Source: Strigamia acuminata
Lineage: Eukaryota > Arthropoda > Chilopoda > Geophilomorpha > Linotaeniidae
DNA length: 64,000 nucleotides
Assembly (NCBI GenBank): GCA_949358305.1
Contig: OX442314.1
Coordinates: 22,625,060-22,689,059 of the forward strand
Direction of reading: 5' to 3'
Shown here: positions 34,501 to 49,500 of the stretch, piece after piece
Layout of the letters: each line of letters begins with the position of its first letter
Position numbering within the stretch: the stretch's first letter is position 1
Translations under genes and position numbers: made by a program
Notes under the pieces: model-generated
Database searches by the model: none
The model's input: the letters and a program-made list of their open reading frames with translations, nothing else
Told to the model about the DNA's origin: nothing

Positions 34501-37500
34501 CGTTTATTTATATCGTACTATTGTGATAAGTTGACATTATTTTCAAAAATTTAATGGATCCATAAAATGACTCTGTGCTTTCTAAGTCTAACTTAATCGT
34601 TCAACAAAAAAACTAAGCATTACCATTCTAAGTTTTGGTCTTTTTATGTGAACTTGTGTCATAAAACCCGATCTTTCAACTTTAAAAAATAAAAAAAAAA
34701 AATCGAAGAGAAGAATGGGATGATCTTAACCGGAAGTAATATTGAATAAATTTAGTTGGATTTAAATTTTGAATCACACTCTTCTATTTTATTTAAAGAT
34801 TTTTGATTTTTTTTCCATTCCCATTTTTACCTTCCATTAACCCCACATCCTCCTATGATAATACAGGGACAGTAAAATCCAACTCTCTGCTTCCTCATGG
34901 TTACCCTGGATACACAGCGTTGGCGGTTTCAAGTTAGCTCCGCTCAATAGGATCTCTGCCACGTAGCTTGGATTTGGATCTAGGGACGGTTTATGGTTTG
35001 CTTTGCAGCATATTTTTAGATCTTTCTCATCCGCGCAAAGAAAAATCGAATTTAAACAAAAAGAAAACACACAAAAAAACGTTTATGGAGTTTCTGTAAA
35101 CAGAAATGATATCAAAAACAGCCGAAAACCATCACCAAAAACTGGAGTAGTTGGGTTTTGGTTTTTACAACCAAATTCAAAATGGCTACCACAAAAGTTC
35201 GATCAAAGCGAAGTTTCCAATCGTTTTTCTAGTTTACAAAAACATCCAAAAACCACAAAAACAGAAATTTAGAATGCACCTACCGAGTACTGACACGACA
35301 TTATTTATTAGTTTCGACTCTTGATGCCAAACTTGACTTTTCCAAGTTCGAAAATTAATCCCAAACCCAAAACTATATAACATAAAGAAGACGTATGTTG
35401 TTGACAGATGGAACCGCCACTTGCAACAAATCAAATAACCGTCAATTTTTATGACGTCAATATTATACGTCACACACACTCCAAATTACACCTTAAATCT
35501 CACAGGATAACATGGAGGCAGCGTACAAGAGCAAGAGGGGAGAAAGAAGAAAACGTTATTTGAAAAAATTCAATCGGCAATAACGAGACGCGTCGTTATA
35601 ACGAGATTAAGAGCACGTGCAATCGCAAACCCCGCTAGAGCGCGTGTTGACTTATTTTTCCCAAATGCTAATGTGAAATCGGATGCCAACAAAACGAAGG
35701 CTGTCTCATTGAATTTGTCAAGCGCGGTGTTGGCCATTAGATAGAGACGAGACAAGCCAACAGCAGCGTCTCAGTGGTCGGATTGGGTGTCTCGACCGAT
35801 GCCATTCTGAATTAAGTGAGCGGACAGCCACCTAACCGACCACCGGTCATCCGTCAACTGGTGTACACAATTAAAATCACATTAAATTTTAAACACGCCG
35901 CATTTTTCGCCCCCTGCAACGCGCGCAAATTGACTACAAACCATTTCCACTTTTTCCAACCATTCGAAAAGGGAACGTTTGAAAACCGCACACATCAATT
36001 GCAACAAATTGGCCACGAAAAATTTCATTGCATCTTTCACCTGTCACCGAGTGAGTGGCAGGCGCAATTATCCACTCACGACTAAATAGCAAGAGGACGG
36101 ACGGCACAGAACAGATGCAACTCACCAGACTAAAACCAATTACTTCCGCGGTCAAGAATGGAAGTTTCAATTTCTCCAATTCTTCCAAATAAGTCTGTAA
36201 CCTCGAATACGAGTACGGGTACGAGTAAGCAAAGTGGTAGACATCGTCCTCTCGGTCGAATCCGAAAATGTACGACAACACGTAATGATTCTTGTGCTCG
36301 GGGCTCACGTAGTAGTACACGTACTTGTTCGGCAGCTTTCTCCTGAAACGAAACAATAAAGAAAACAAACTTTAATTTAATGTAATCACAATTAGGAAGA
36401 AACTAACACGGTTTTGCCGTTTCTCAACCATTTTTATACCGTAATAAAGACACATCAACATAAAAGTCGTCATTTCAATTTGAGCAGATTAGAATCCTTC
36501 TGCTGGATTCCATTACAAGAGCTCTGCAAAAGAGCAGGTGCAAAAGCTGTTTGCAAAGTCTGTTGTTTTCATTTACTACACAAGCTTGGCCTGGTGATTC
36601 GAGCAACTCTACTAATTCTTCACATCTGCATTCAAATGCCCTATACCCTATTCTATATATATATATATATACATCGCAATTCATTTGCATCAAATCGCAC
36701 TATTAACTTTTCAAATAACTCGTCTCGCACGTGCCAAAAACCGAACGCTTCCATTCCAACTTAAACCAATAAATTGACTGATAGTTCCGCAAAAAATTAA
36801 TAATCATACAGAGAAAAAGTTGTCACCAGATGGTTCGAAAACCCAGCAGGTCACGTCTACAGTTTGGAGCCATCTGGTGTCAATTTTTCTCAAATTTATC
36901 GTTCGAATCTAACTCTACAATCATTTCCAAGGGGATTTCATGCATGAAGTGGCAAAAAGGTCAAATCCCAAGCACGCTGTCTGGTGACTCAATACTATAT
37001 CCTCTAAGGTGCCTTTTTCATCAGCCTTAAGTTGATGTCTCGCAAGCAAACCCCACATCACTAATTGTTTGGTCATCCGTCCACAAGACGCACAATTTGC
37101 TCATATCAACACTTATTCGTCTTCTACTCACTCCTGACACTCGAAAAACTCATTTCCTTAAATCATCAACTCAATTCCGCTTCTAGAAAATGCAAAAACA
37201 TAAATTCTTAAGCTCATGTGCACTTTTTTTTTCTCCATCTTTTTTTTTTTTAATAAAAGCTGCAAATCCGCATCTATGAGCATGCAGCCACATGTAAAAT
37301 AATATTTTTTTTTTTTTTTACAAAAAAGAAGAAAATTCTTTCAAAAAGAGATTCTAATTCCACTAATATCAAACCAATTCTTCTTTTCCCAATCACTCCC
37401 GGCTTAAACTCGCGAAGAAAAGAGCGCAACTTCGGTAAAACGCACCTGCAAGCTAAGTAATGGAGCCGCGTAATCGAGGACAGGTTTTGGTTTGTTTTAC

Positions 37501-40500
37501 TTAATTGTCTCATCGGGCTCAGATGATAGAGACTAATTTACAGCTAATTGTACAATTAACTCCTCAAATTAATTTTTGGGTCCACAACAGAAATTGTCCT
37601 CAGACCGGACCCTACCCTTTAACTTGCTCCAGCTACTAATTAGGCCTAACGTGACACGGGGGTTGAATCTCCCGGGATTTATTCCGTACACCAAATTGCC
37701 GTATTCCACGTGGAAATTAGATAAACCCTTCCCTGACGTCATTGATAACACCCATCTCCCCTTTCCTCTAATACCAATGTATAACCTCGCTATAAAACCA
37801 AATATCCAATTAAACGAGAAATTCCTTCTAACAAGGTTTCCTCTCTCCCCGCCCGCACGTGTACTTGGACACAAGAAGTGTTTATTCATACCGGTGACAT
37901 TTAACTTGTCACCTATGCCAGGTGATTGACAATACAAGTAACGCCACAGTGTGACGGTTTATGTAAACACGACAGCAGGGAGTATCTTTGTTTTATTTCT
38001 TTTTATTTATTTGGCCACACTCTCGAGTGCAAGCGTTCGTCTAGTGGCTATCTTCGATATTTTTTTACAGCTTCACCGTCTGAATAATTAATATCAAGTG
38101 GGCCATCCTGTTGAGTGTGGACAAACAAAAGTACGTCGTAAAAAACACCCAACCATCATGGCCGACATCTCGAGAGACGAATAAAATGATATCACTTCCA
38201 TTCCATACCACTACAATATATCTCACAATATTTATTTACCAAGATAATGTAACCCTACCAGAAACTCGAGTCCGACAATAGTACAAAAAAAAATAAAATA
38301 AATAAAAAAAATAAAATAAAAAATTAATAAAGGCCAAACACGATATATTTTCTCGCAACAAGCTCTTCCTTAGCAACGGTTGCTAAGGCCATTTCAAACT
38401 CATTAACGTTCCGAGTGGAATCCTGCCTTCAATTCACGGCGCGTTCTTCTTAATGGAGACGAGGAGGCTCCAACGGACCCTTCTCGCAACCTGGAAATCA
38501 ACATTTGCACTTGTTTCCATGGTAACATTCAATGATTCAAATTTTTTGCCCTCAAAAAAAAAAAAAATAATCCTCAAAGTCTGATAAACGCAAAGTCTTA
38601 TTTCCCTTTTCACTCTGCCCAAATGAACAAACATGGCGTGTGTAACGGAAACATTCCGTGCTAAATAGCAATGACTAAATCAACGCTCATTATCGTTACA
38701 ACAACAAAAGGAAAAAAAAAAATCTAAAAATGTTTTCAGATCCATATTCCTTAATTAGCGATCTTTTCCAAACTCTTCCCCCCCCCCCGTATTGAATTTA
38801 CAATAAAAATAAAAACAAATGATTAAACGTTAATTATTTCAATATCAATCAGCCCCTCGTTACAGCGAAATAAGTCAAAGCAAAAACACAGCACTCCTGG
38901 GCGGAAAAAAAGCGAGATGAACTCGATAACAAATAACCTCCAACAACCCAGTCACGTATAACCCTAAAAAGAAAATACAAGTAATCACAATAAACTTTTA
39001 ACAAACAACCATCAGAAATTTTTTTTATGGTTCCAACCGGAACTCGATGGCCAAACTTCATATTACGAGATCACCAAGCACACACACACACACACATACA
39101 AGCACATTGCACTAAACTAAAAGGGTGTGCGCATTTCAAATACCAAGTCACCGCCTCGTTTATGCATAATTTAATATCACATATACTACGACATGTTAAA
39201 AGCTCCGCCCAAAGGGTAGGCTTCTCCTAAAACAATACAAAAAAGCCATTAAAATCACAAATGAGCTTGGCATTACTACTCACTTATTTCCCATCATGCG
39301 CCCTACAGAGTGAATCACGACTCGCGTAGCCTCGAGGATAAGCTTCAACCATTAATAAAAATCCCGGATGCCAGCGAGGAAATGAATCGAATCCAATAGA
39401 CAAAATCATAAAAAAAAATATGGAGAAGAAAGAGGATTGTGGGAGATTCAATCCGGTACCCCGCTTAAACTTGATCATTTAGATTATAATTAAAACATTC
39501 ATTTGATTCCAACATACAAGTTGCTTTCACCGCGCTACGTTGCGCTACGTTAAACTACTCTTTAAAACTAGTTGTATAAATGTAGTGCGAACACAGCTAG
39601 CTTATTCTAAGCTGGTTTATCAGTTTTGAAAGTAGATATAATTATCTAGTTTTGGGAACTGGATAAGCAAGTTATAAGCTAGCTTTACTAGCTTGTGATG
39701 TCATGCTACCCAGAATGCATTCCCATTGCAAGACAAACCATTATGACTACCATGTCAACCACACGGAGAATACTAAATAAATACTATGTAAATAATTTGG
39801 CTTTTGAATGTAGGTGAATAATTATTTGATTTTTTAAATTGCAGATTCCCTAATTAAATAAAATAAGAAAATAAATTCAGTAGCTGCATTCAAAAACTCT
39901 AAAACGTATGCAAAACTCGTTTCGTGTTTGTACGAGGACGTTATTCCCATTACTTCAATTTTAAACCAAAAATGACATCATTTCCTGTTTAAACCAATGT
40001 TAAAACTTAAAATACACTTAAACTAAAATTGTTATTTTAATTTTTGAATGCAGCTAGTGATTGATCAATCACGGTATGTTATGGCGTTCGTAGTGCCTCC
40101 AGTGCCACAAACTTAGAAAAATAAAAAATAAAAAATAAGAAATAAAAAGTTAATTAGCTAGGTACACAATTCTGTTTACCTTTTGAAGCACAGCACAGTT
40201 TGCTTTCTCAAACTGTTAATATGATTGGTTTGTGTGTAGTGTACCATCCCTGTAAATCAAGCTAATATTGTTTACTTTGATAACCGTGATTTCATTTTTA
40301 TGCTTTATGCGCTATAAAACTCAATCTCTCTCCTTTCTGTCATAATCAAATTACTGAATTACAAAAAGATAAATTTTCCCAAAGGACCGGGAATGAGCGA
40401 GCACAGATTACACATATAAACAGCACTGACATCAACGGGGTCAGATAAACTCTTGATTTCAACGCGAGCGCCACAGTTTAAAAAGCAGGAAAAAAAAAAT

Positions 40501-43500
40501 ATCATTTTCCCTTGCAATTAAAGCGCCAAAAATACAGAAATTCCCTTCCATGTCGTTAGCGGAGAAATGGAATAATAGTTTTAAAAACTACAAGGCTTAA
40601 ACCTAATGGTGCAGCCTTAATCCGACTTTTAATCAAATGCGAGAAAACAAATTTCTCATTGTGCCGCAACGAATAAATTTAAAGGTCGGCTTCAAAGAGT
40701 TAGAACGAATTCAAAATCAGGGAGTGGCAATTCTTTTTAATAAACTAAAGTGAATTGCGAGGAGATGCCACACCTACGGGCCCCACCCAGGATCATTCTA
40801 ACAGCACGTGGCACGTCTGAGAAAAAAAAAAAAGAAAAAAAAAAACTAACGGAGGAAGAATAAAAAGAAGTCCGCTATTCGAAAAACGTCTTGCCAACTT
40901 AGCACACTCAATAAAAATCCACAACTCGCTTAATGACAAACAAATTACATTCCTTGTCGACAGGTGGCGTTCTAATGCCGGATTTCCGGTAGACTTCTCG
41001 TCCGAGTGGATAATTGATTGCCTTAGTTTCACCCTCTACTCTCTAGCACTCATCATTTCACCGTTATAGACGTTCACGTTCGCCACAACCTCGCTTTGGA
41101 AATGATGGAAAAAAGTTGTGCTCCTCTGGCACGTGCACGTGGGCACAAGACCATTGAGTTTGTCCAACGAATAGCAAACATTTGCCCATGAATCTCGTCT
41201 CGAGCACTTCTCTCGACTTTTCCCGCTCCTTTAAAATCACAAGATTTTTGCGCAATTTTATCCGAAATTTATCTTGCAAACGCCGCAACGTTTGATCCTA
41301 CGGCAATGCAACGGAAAAAAAAGAGCTCGCAAATTACCAAACTTCAAAGCATGCTTGAGAAATGTGGAAGAGCGAGAGACATAAACAGGGAGATGAGAGA
41401 ATGTTCGAATCACAACAGTTGTTACGCACAATATCCATTCCCCCTATCGATTGTGGCGCCACCTCTCACGATAATGTTAAAGTTATGGCCTTTCTCCCCA
41501 TTGTTTTCTCTCTGAATGGATTTAAATTCGCAACAAATTGCAGCATTAAGTGCGTTCAAACTTTCTGTTTCTCTGCTTTTTATAAACAGCAAAAACAGAA
41601 GACAAAATCTTACCTAACAGTGAATGTGTTCGGTGTTGGCTCTCATGCACCTATACAGTATTGTTTTAAATTTGACCAAACATTACGTTTATTTTGTAAA
41701 TTTGACCAAAAATTACGTTTACTTTGTAAATTTGACCAAAAATTACGTTTATTTTGTAAATTTGACAAAAAACTACGTTTATTTTGTAAATTTGACAAAA
41801 AACTACGTTTATTTTGTAAATTTAACCAAAAATTACGTTTATTTTGTAAATTTAACCAAAAATTACGTTTATTTTGTAAATTTGACAAAAAACTACGTTT
41901 ATTTTGTAAATTTGACCAAAAATTACGTTTATTTTGTAAATTTGACCAAAAATTACGTTTATTTTGTAAATTTGACCAAAAATTACGTTTATTTTGTAAA
42001 TTTGACCAAAAATTACGTTTATTTTGTAAATTTGACCAAAAATTACGTTTATTTTGTAAATTTGACCAAAAATTACGTTTATTTTGTAAATTTAACCAAA
42101 AATTACGTTTATTTTGTAAATTTGACCAAAAATTACGTTTATTTTGTAAATTTGACCAAAAATTACGTTTATTTTGTAAATTTGACCAAAAACTAAGTTT
42201 ATTTTTTTAAATTTAGAAATTGGCATTCAGCATTTCCGCTTTAAATGTTTTAAAGCGGAAATTGTTGATGTCAACAATCTACGCTTAGAAAGCCGTGACG
42301 TCGCCTTTAACTCAGCCAGCGTTCAACCGATCCCGTTTCTCCCATTTGTGTGATTTAAGGATCCCATTGGTCTGAAATCCAGGCGGGGAGTTGGATTAAC
42401 ATTTTAAACAACATTTCCTGCTGCATTTGATAAGATACCTTTTCCGTAATAACCAAATGCCACAAACCTCGTTACTACGAACAGCGCCATTACCATCTCC
42501 ATCTCCCTCTGCCTCTGCCTCTCCCATCTCCCTCTCCCTACCCCCGCAAACTCTTCGTCGCACTCACTTCTTAATCCATTTCTCGCAGACAAATTTAATT
42601 AAAACGTATCACTTAACACTACAAAATGAATTACAAACTCGAGCGCCACCTCATGCCCAAAACTTCCCTCTGGCGCGATAAAAAATGGCTGCCGTAAAAA
42701 CCAAAATCAAATTACAAAGAATCAACTATCGAGGCCTTTGTATTGTCTTGCACAAACTGTCAACAAATCGAGACGAGTTGACGCTTTGATGGGCACATGA
42801 GGCAATGGACGCGCAGAGCGGACGCGGCGACAGCATTTTCCAATTACGGTACGCGCAAGACGCGCCCGTTCGTGAATTTGATTGACAGTCCGTTGTGTTG
42901 CCCGGCAGACATTTCTTCCCCCTTCTCTCTCGCGCTTTCTCTCTTCCTCTTTTCTTTCCCGTCCTCTATCAAATGAAGTCTGTCCATTTCCGGTCTCTCC
43001 CGCCGCTGCAAACCCTCGATGGCATCGCGCCCAAGAAAACGCGTTGCGTGTAAACACACTCTTCTTCTACTTGTAAACAATTCGTCACGTGACCAATTTT
43101 TTCTTCTTCACATATACAAACAGAAAAATCAATAAAAGATTTATTAAACTCATCACTGAATGTGTGTTGCCGTGTAGCAAACTGAAAACGGATAAAAACC
43201 CAATGCTTGTGCCAAAAAAGTAAATACCGTAGTTACCAACCGTTATCGTTCCTTCCTAGGGAGTCTAGTTACCGTTACCGTTACATTTCCATTGTGGATC
43301 GATTTTTCTGATTAATTTTTGCATATAAAAGCAAGAAAAGAAAAGAAAATCGCAATTTCGCACTCTCTCATCTCAACAAATAATCTTTCCGTTAAATTTA
43401 ATTAAAACCAACTATAATTCACGCATGCGCCAAATTCTATACATCCCATCGTCCAGCGAGTAATGTCAGTCGTATAGTATTTGCATTTGGTAAATGCTTT

Positions 43501-46500
43501 TTGCCCGGCTACATTTATTTACTTCAGATTTTATCATTTCAATTTATAACGTTTCCATTATCTGTCACTCGTTGGCGCCAAATCACATTTCTCACTTGCT
43601 TTACAGAGAAAGTAAATTCTCGCAACTTGAGCCGCCACTTGCGCGTGCCTCGACGTGGCCACTTTTCAAAATAAGTCCCCACTATATATAAACTAATGTC
43701 CACAAACGTAAACGTATAATCAAAAGTGAGCGCCAAAGTGCGCACCAACAGCCGCAATTCGTATCCCGAGTGTATTTTTCTATACTTCGATACGGCACGT
43801 GCAATTAATTAAGTTCCTTTTGCACTTGTAATTCAATCAATTTACTTTTATTCCCCTTCCTAACTTCAATTTTTTTAATTAAGAAATGTAGAGCTCCCAA
43901 ATTAGATTTAACACTTATACCAATAATATAAAAAAAAAAAAAAAAAAAAAAAAAATTGGCACACACAAAAAAACGAGTAATAAAAAAAGTAAGACTATAT
44001 TAGTCTCACGCAACCGCCATCTTTGTTCGCCGACTATAGTGCAGCTGCTGTGTAATTGGCCAATTACAACTCGAGTAACTTCTGTCAACTCCACATGAGG
44101 CCCCAGGCACACTCACACGCCCACAATTGAATCGCCGCGGGCATCATCTCCCAAGACTCATTTCTAACGCCCATTCATCCCCGCCCCTTCAAGCCGACAT
44201 TTCTGTTCGCCTTTAATCGAACAAAAATCAAACATTTTAGTTTACATTGCAGTGTCCTTACACAATCTCAACCTGTTAAAACAACCGAGCATACTAGACC
44301 CGACTGGACCGACTTCCCTGCTTAATTCTATATTCAAACGATAGAAAGTTTGGTAAAATCCAGTGTGTCAAAAAGCAAGGCAGGGAAGACCTCATTACAT
44401 TATCCTATACAAGTTTTGCGCCCGGTGTCTCGATGCCAAATTCAAACTGCGCATCACATTCTGCACATGCATTTAACGTGGCGATTGTTAAAGCTTGTTG
44501 CCCACAAAGGAAATACATTGGTACCGTGCTGCAAATTACTTTTGTTACTTATCGTTGTTTATTTACTTTATTTTAGCATTATTAGGTCCAATTGTGTGTA
44601 TTATTACTATTAAATCTCTATTCCCAAATCTATTTGTACACGGTTGTTGGCCAATACTAAATATAATACAGAATACAGTTATACAAAATATTTACATTCA
44701 AAACAATAGTCACATTCAATAACTCATAAACGGTCGTTTAAACCCGTTTAAACAAACTTACAAACGGGCTGAAAATTATAACGACCTAAATAGGTCGTGT
44801 AACGAGTTTTCTCGTTCAAATCGCACATTTTGGCCACCATCTTGGATTTTCGTAGATCGATTGCGACGATCGGCGGTCTAAGTACAATTTTGCAGCAATA
44901 GTTATTATTTTTTTTATTAAACAACAATATTAAACATCACTTCAGCAATGATTAGGCCTGGAAACAATTGAAAAAAGCAAGGGAAAGAAAATCTCGAAAA
45001 AAAATACCCGTATGTGGCTTGCAGTGAGAAGATGACCTGGTACTTGATCTGGAATCCCAGATCAAGTTTGGTAATGAAACAATCCTTTATTTACCAAATA
45101 AACGATTGGATTCGTAAACATTTTGTCTACAAATTTGTTTGAAACGAAAATTTAAACGACAAGTTGTTGAAAGCTTACATAAACGCTAGAAGCAGCAAAA
45201 ACAGAAACTTTGAATACACCTAACTGCTCGAATAATGTCCACGTTTAGTTAGCTGTCATTCGTCTTATATCTAAACCTACATGAGACATATCTACGTATC
45301 AAGTCAAATCTCAATTCATTATTCAACCACTAGATAGCATCTGGTGGACAAAAGCCTGGTTGCATCTCGTTAAGAAAATGCTAAGCAGTCCTTAATGTGT
45401 TTTAGAATAGGACTTTGTGCGTGAGACCGCTGGAAAATCTCCACTCTATTGTAATGTCACGAGAAGGCCGTAATTGTTACCTGACTTAGATACACTGAAG
45501 CCGTGTCAGAGCGAAATGATAAAAGACGGGGATTAAGCAACGCCTCGCTGCGTCCCAAGGGTGTCCACGAAATAAACAAAATTTCAATAAACATGAGGCA
45601 ACATACATATTTACAAGTGGGAGAAAAGGCAGAGAGAGAGAGAGAGTGTAAACACAAGGGACCCAAATGACAAATGAAAGTGTACAAAATGGCGGGCACT
45701 TCCATCTAATGAACAAGACCACTGATAGCCAACCCAGTGGACAAAGCGGAAACGCGTGACCGGCCGGCACAAACCCCGCTACAGCAAACTCGACTAAACA
45801 AACTCCGATGCAAACCTCGCTTCGTTCTGCCGAGGTTTAAGTTAGGGTTGGTGTAATTGTCGTTCAAATGCCACCTGGCCTCAACCCCTCACTCTGGGCA
45901 CGTGAGTAGGATTCGAGTGATATCTGCAATGCCTTGTGCGCATACCCAGCGCCGACTTCCGCTGCATTATTTACACGTCGGCAAGCGGAATTTCAAATGA
46001 ATCAAAACAAAATGTTAAAAGAAGAATAAAAGAAAAGAAAAAAATAAAGAGAAAAAAAAAACATTGAATTGATTGATTTTTTTTATATCACACGTTTTAT
46101 TTACTTATATTTTAGAATTTAATCATAAAAAAAACAAGAAAAACTGTTTACAAAATCCCATTTTTTAAAAACTCCTTTCACGACTTTAAAAACAAAATTA
46201 TCGTCTCCCGACTGAGATTTTGTGTGCTCACTTCAAAACATTTTTGATCGAATCGTAAAAAATTTTTACGATTTTCATAAACTCGCTATAAACAACTTGA
46301 AAAACCACTATTTTCATCTCCCATAACACCCTCTTTTCCCTTTTTCTTCTATACACAATCTTCCAAGATCCAATATCAAATAACGCCCGTCTCAACACTC
46401 CCCCACACCCCCCTCCCGCATCCCTCCAAAACAACTAATAAATAAAATAAACAAAAAAAAAAAATCCATGACTATCCCTTCCAAGACCCATTAGCAGAAG

Positions 46501-49500
46501 AAGAAATTATACTCCAAGTCCCAGCTGCCCACCAGATTCCACCAAGAGACGTCTCTTCTAAAATTGGATTACCACCTCCTCTTCATTTCTTTTCTGGCTT
46601 CAAATTTTAACCTAACACGTTGCCATCGCAACATCATTTGTAGCCTTCCAGACGCACTTTAAACCGTGCCAATCAATCAATTAACCTTTATTTTATTTAT
46701 TTATTTTTTAGTTTTCTACGTCTTTCGACCCGTTCCCAATGGTATCGGACTTTTGACCACTTTATGCTTCACTTCGCCCAATTTACGCCATTTTTTTGTC
46801 CTTGTATCTGGCGGACCTTATGTCTTAGGAACTGCGGATTGCAGCCATTTGAGAGCGCTTAAAGGGTTGCTGCAATGCTTTTAAACACATTACACTCGCA
46901 TTGAAAATTTTTGCATTCTAAAAGTGAGAAAATAATGGTCACTTAAACGCCGTATTTTTACATTTCCATTCTTATTGGCCTCGTTTAACTGTGAATGATT
47001 AACTCATTCTTTAATGATAAACTTCAATTTACGCTAACGCGCAGACTGGATCCATTAGTTTTGATTTCTATTTGTTCACTAAGCCAGTCTCTAATTTGGC
47101 TAAACAATTATAATTAATCGACATTAGCTGGCAGATTGAATACGGTAAAACTCGGCTAATTAAAAATTGCGTAATACAGTGTTAATGATGCAACAGAAAT
47201 TGAAAAAAAATTAAGACATCTTTAAAATATCACAAAAACATTACGTAAATTTCAATTAGGCTTTCCAATACGTTTGAGAAAACACTTATCTCGATCTAAC
47301 TTCAAAAATGGCGGCCGATTTCGTCTGTTTTCAGTCTCACTGGGCATGCTCACGACATTTAAACAACAAAACATATTTAACTGCAAGTTAAACCCGGTAC
47401 ACTGCTTGTTTCCGCCCATGTAAAGCCCTACAAACTGGTCATTTATGCGGTTTTACAGAAGTTTTTACACTTTTTAATTTCTGGTTTCCTCACCCCATTG
47501 TACCGTGCTTAGTTCTAATCAAAGACAATTGCAACGGCGCTACTTTTCGATTGTGGACATTCTTATCCACTTTTTCCACAAAAAAACTTTGATAAAACAT
47601 TAACACTCAAATGTCAAAAGTGTCTTTTCTCGCACCAACTCAATAAAACAAACTGTAAACCTCGATTTGCACCCATTAGACTTTTGACATTTACGTCTCG
47701 GTCTTTCGAAGACGAAAAACAAAAACAAAACAAACCTCTCTCGGTCGAGAAAAAAAATCCTACTACTGATTGCTGCCCGCTCACCATTCATTTCGCCGAT
47801 TACTGCACTGCACAACACCACCCTCGTTATTACAATTTTTTTTTCCTCAAAAAACTAATCTTTTCATTATAATAAGTTTGGGCGTGGCTAATGGCTTCAC
47901 TAAGTGTAATTAATCGTTGTGAGAATGATAAAGACAACCGATCAAGATGATTGTCTAAACTAGACTGATTTATTCATAAAACCTAGAACCAATCATACAA
48001 AAGATAGAACAAGTCTCGAAATGACCCCCAGGGGGAGCTATCGCTCACACGACCCCCCTTTTTGGGTTGTCGCCCTCGACAACAAAACAAAAAATTCAAC
48101 AATTTCGATACAATGCGATTTTCTAATGCACAACAAGCCTCCGATAACTCCTCGCTCATCTTTGTCGAGTCCGTCTCTCCCGTCAAAGTCTTTTCCTGTT
48201 CTTCGGCAAAATATCTCTTAAGCTCCAGGTCCTCCAGCCAGCCCGGCTCCAAATTTTCTCGTACAATCTTGCCCTTGTGACTCGATTCGTCTTCATTTTC
48301 ATTCGCCTCATTCTTATCGTGTTCCTCGCCTTTCTCGTCGTGTTCCTCACCATATTTCGCGTCAACTTCATTGAACCCCGAAACCGTTTCGTCGAATTTT
48401 GATCTGTCCTCTCCCAAATTCACATTTTCTACGATCGCAACTAGCTCGATTTTCGTAACGTCAAGTTCTAAGTTCTCCTTCCCGCATTCCACGCCAAGAT
48501 CGTCGTCGTTTTCAACAAATTCTTCGTCGTTGTTGTCAAAAATGCCATTTTCGTTTTCAACTTGATCGTTTTTTTCAAATTCGTCAACTTCTCCGTCCTT
48601 GTCGTCGTCTGCTACGTCCAAAATCTTGTCATATTCCACGACCAGTGACAAACACACGTTTTCTCGGTTCGCCTCTTTCTCGAATATTGCGCAACCAACA
48701 GTCCGAACCTTGCTGCGATCTCTTGAAACATTCATGTCGCCATTCGGTTCCAAAATCAGCCTCAGACCTTCTTGCCTACGCCAGTCTGTGCCTACGATGA
48801 TAGGAAAAGGTAAACCTGACGACACTGCTACATTCCTCATTCTCGATTGAATATCGCCAATACGAAACGAAATGTCGAGAAATCCATCGATCTCCAACGG
48901 GCCATTGACGGAATGAAAACTGGCCCCCGATCTATTCGCTCTTAATTCCGTATTGTCTTTCAAAAATCTGCCGTCGATAATTGTCAAGTTTGCGCCCGGA
49001 TCAATCAGCGCCTCAACGTCCGTGTCAAACTCCTCCACACTACACGCAACGACCGTCAAATTCATCTCCGGTTTCCTCGTCTTGACAACACAAGCTATAA
49101 CCTTCTCCGGCGTTTTCTCCGTCGTAACTGCTCCCGCACTTGCCAACAAACAGTCGAAAGACACGTGTCCGATCTTACCGCACTTAAAACACGTGAGAGT
49201 AGATTTATCCATCCCGTATCTATATTGCACGTGACGTTGTGAGTTCTTGTTCGTCGACGCCGCCGAAAATGCTTCCTTCGTCGATTCCCTCACCACGTCC
49301 TCCGCTGCTCGTTTAACTTCGACGTTACTACTATTTTTGTCCGTTGTCTTCACTTTTCTCGCCCCGTCCAAACCCCTCGCGCGATGTAAAAGCTCCTCAA
49401 CCGAACCGATGTTGCCAGATGCCAACGGAAACGACACCAACTCCTCGCCAATTCCGCCCAAAATCATCGACACTCGATCCGATTCACTTATACGGCTCGC

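Noticed and set aside
34837-35070. 77-codon minus-strand frame as a missing AGBL4 exon
   Set aside because: The neighbouring exons already join in phase without it and it has no CCP motif.
37569-37937. Overlapping 122- and 117-codon frames on opposite strands
   Set aside because: There is no family resemblance and no splice context consistent with AGBL4. A stretch open on both strands is a chance result of its composition.
41362-42210. Open frames of 282 and 190 codons on the plus strand
   Set aside because: They come from the 30-bp minisatellite, whose length is a multiple of three. Several frames are open at once and there is no gene context.
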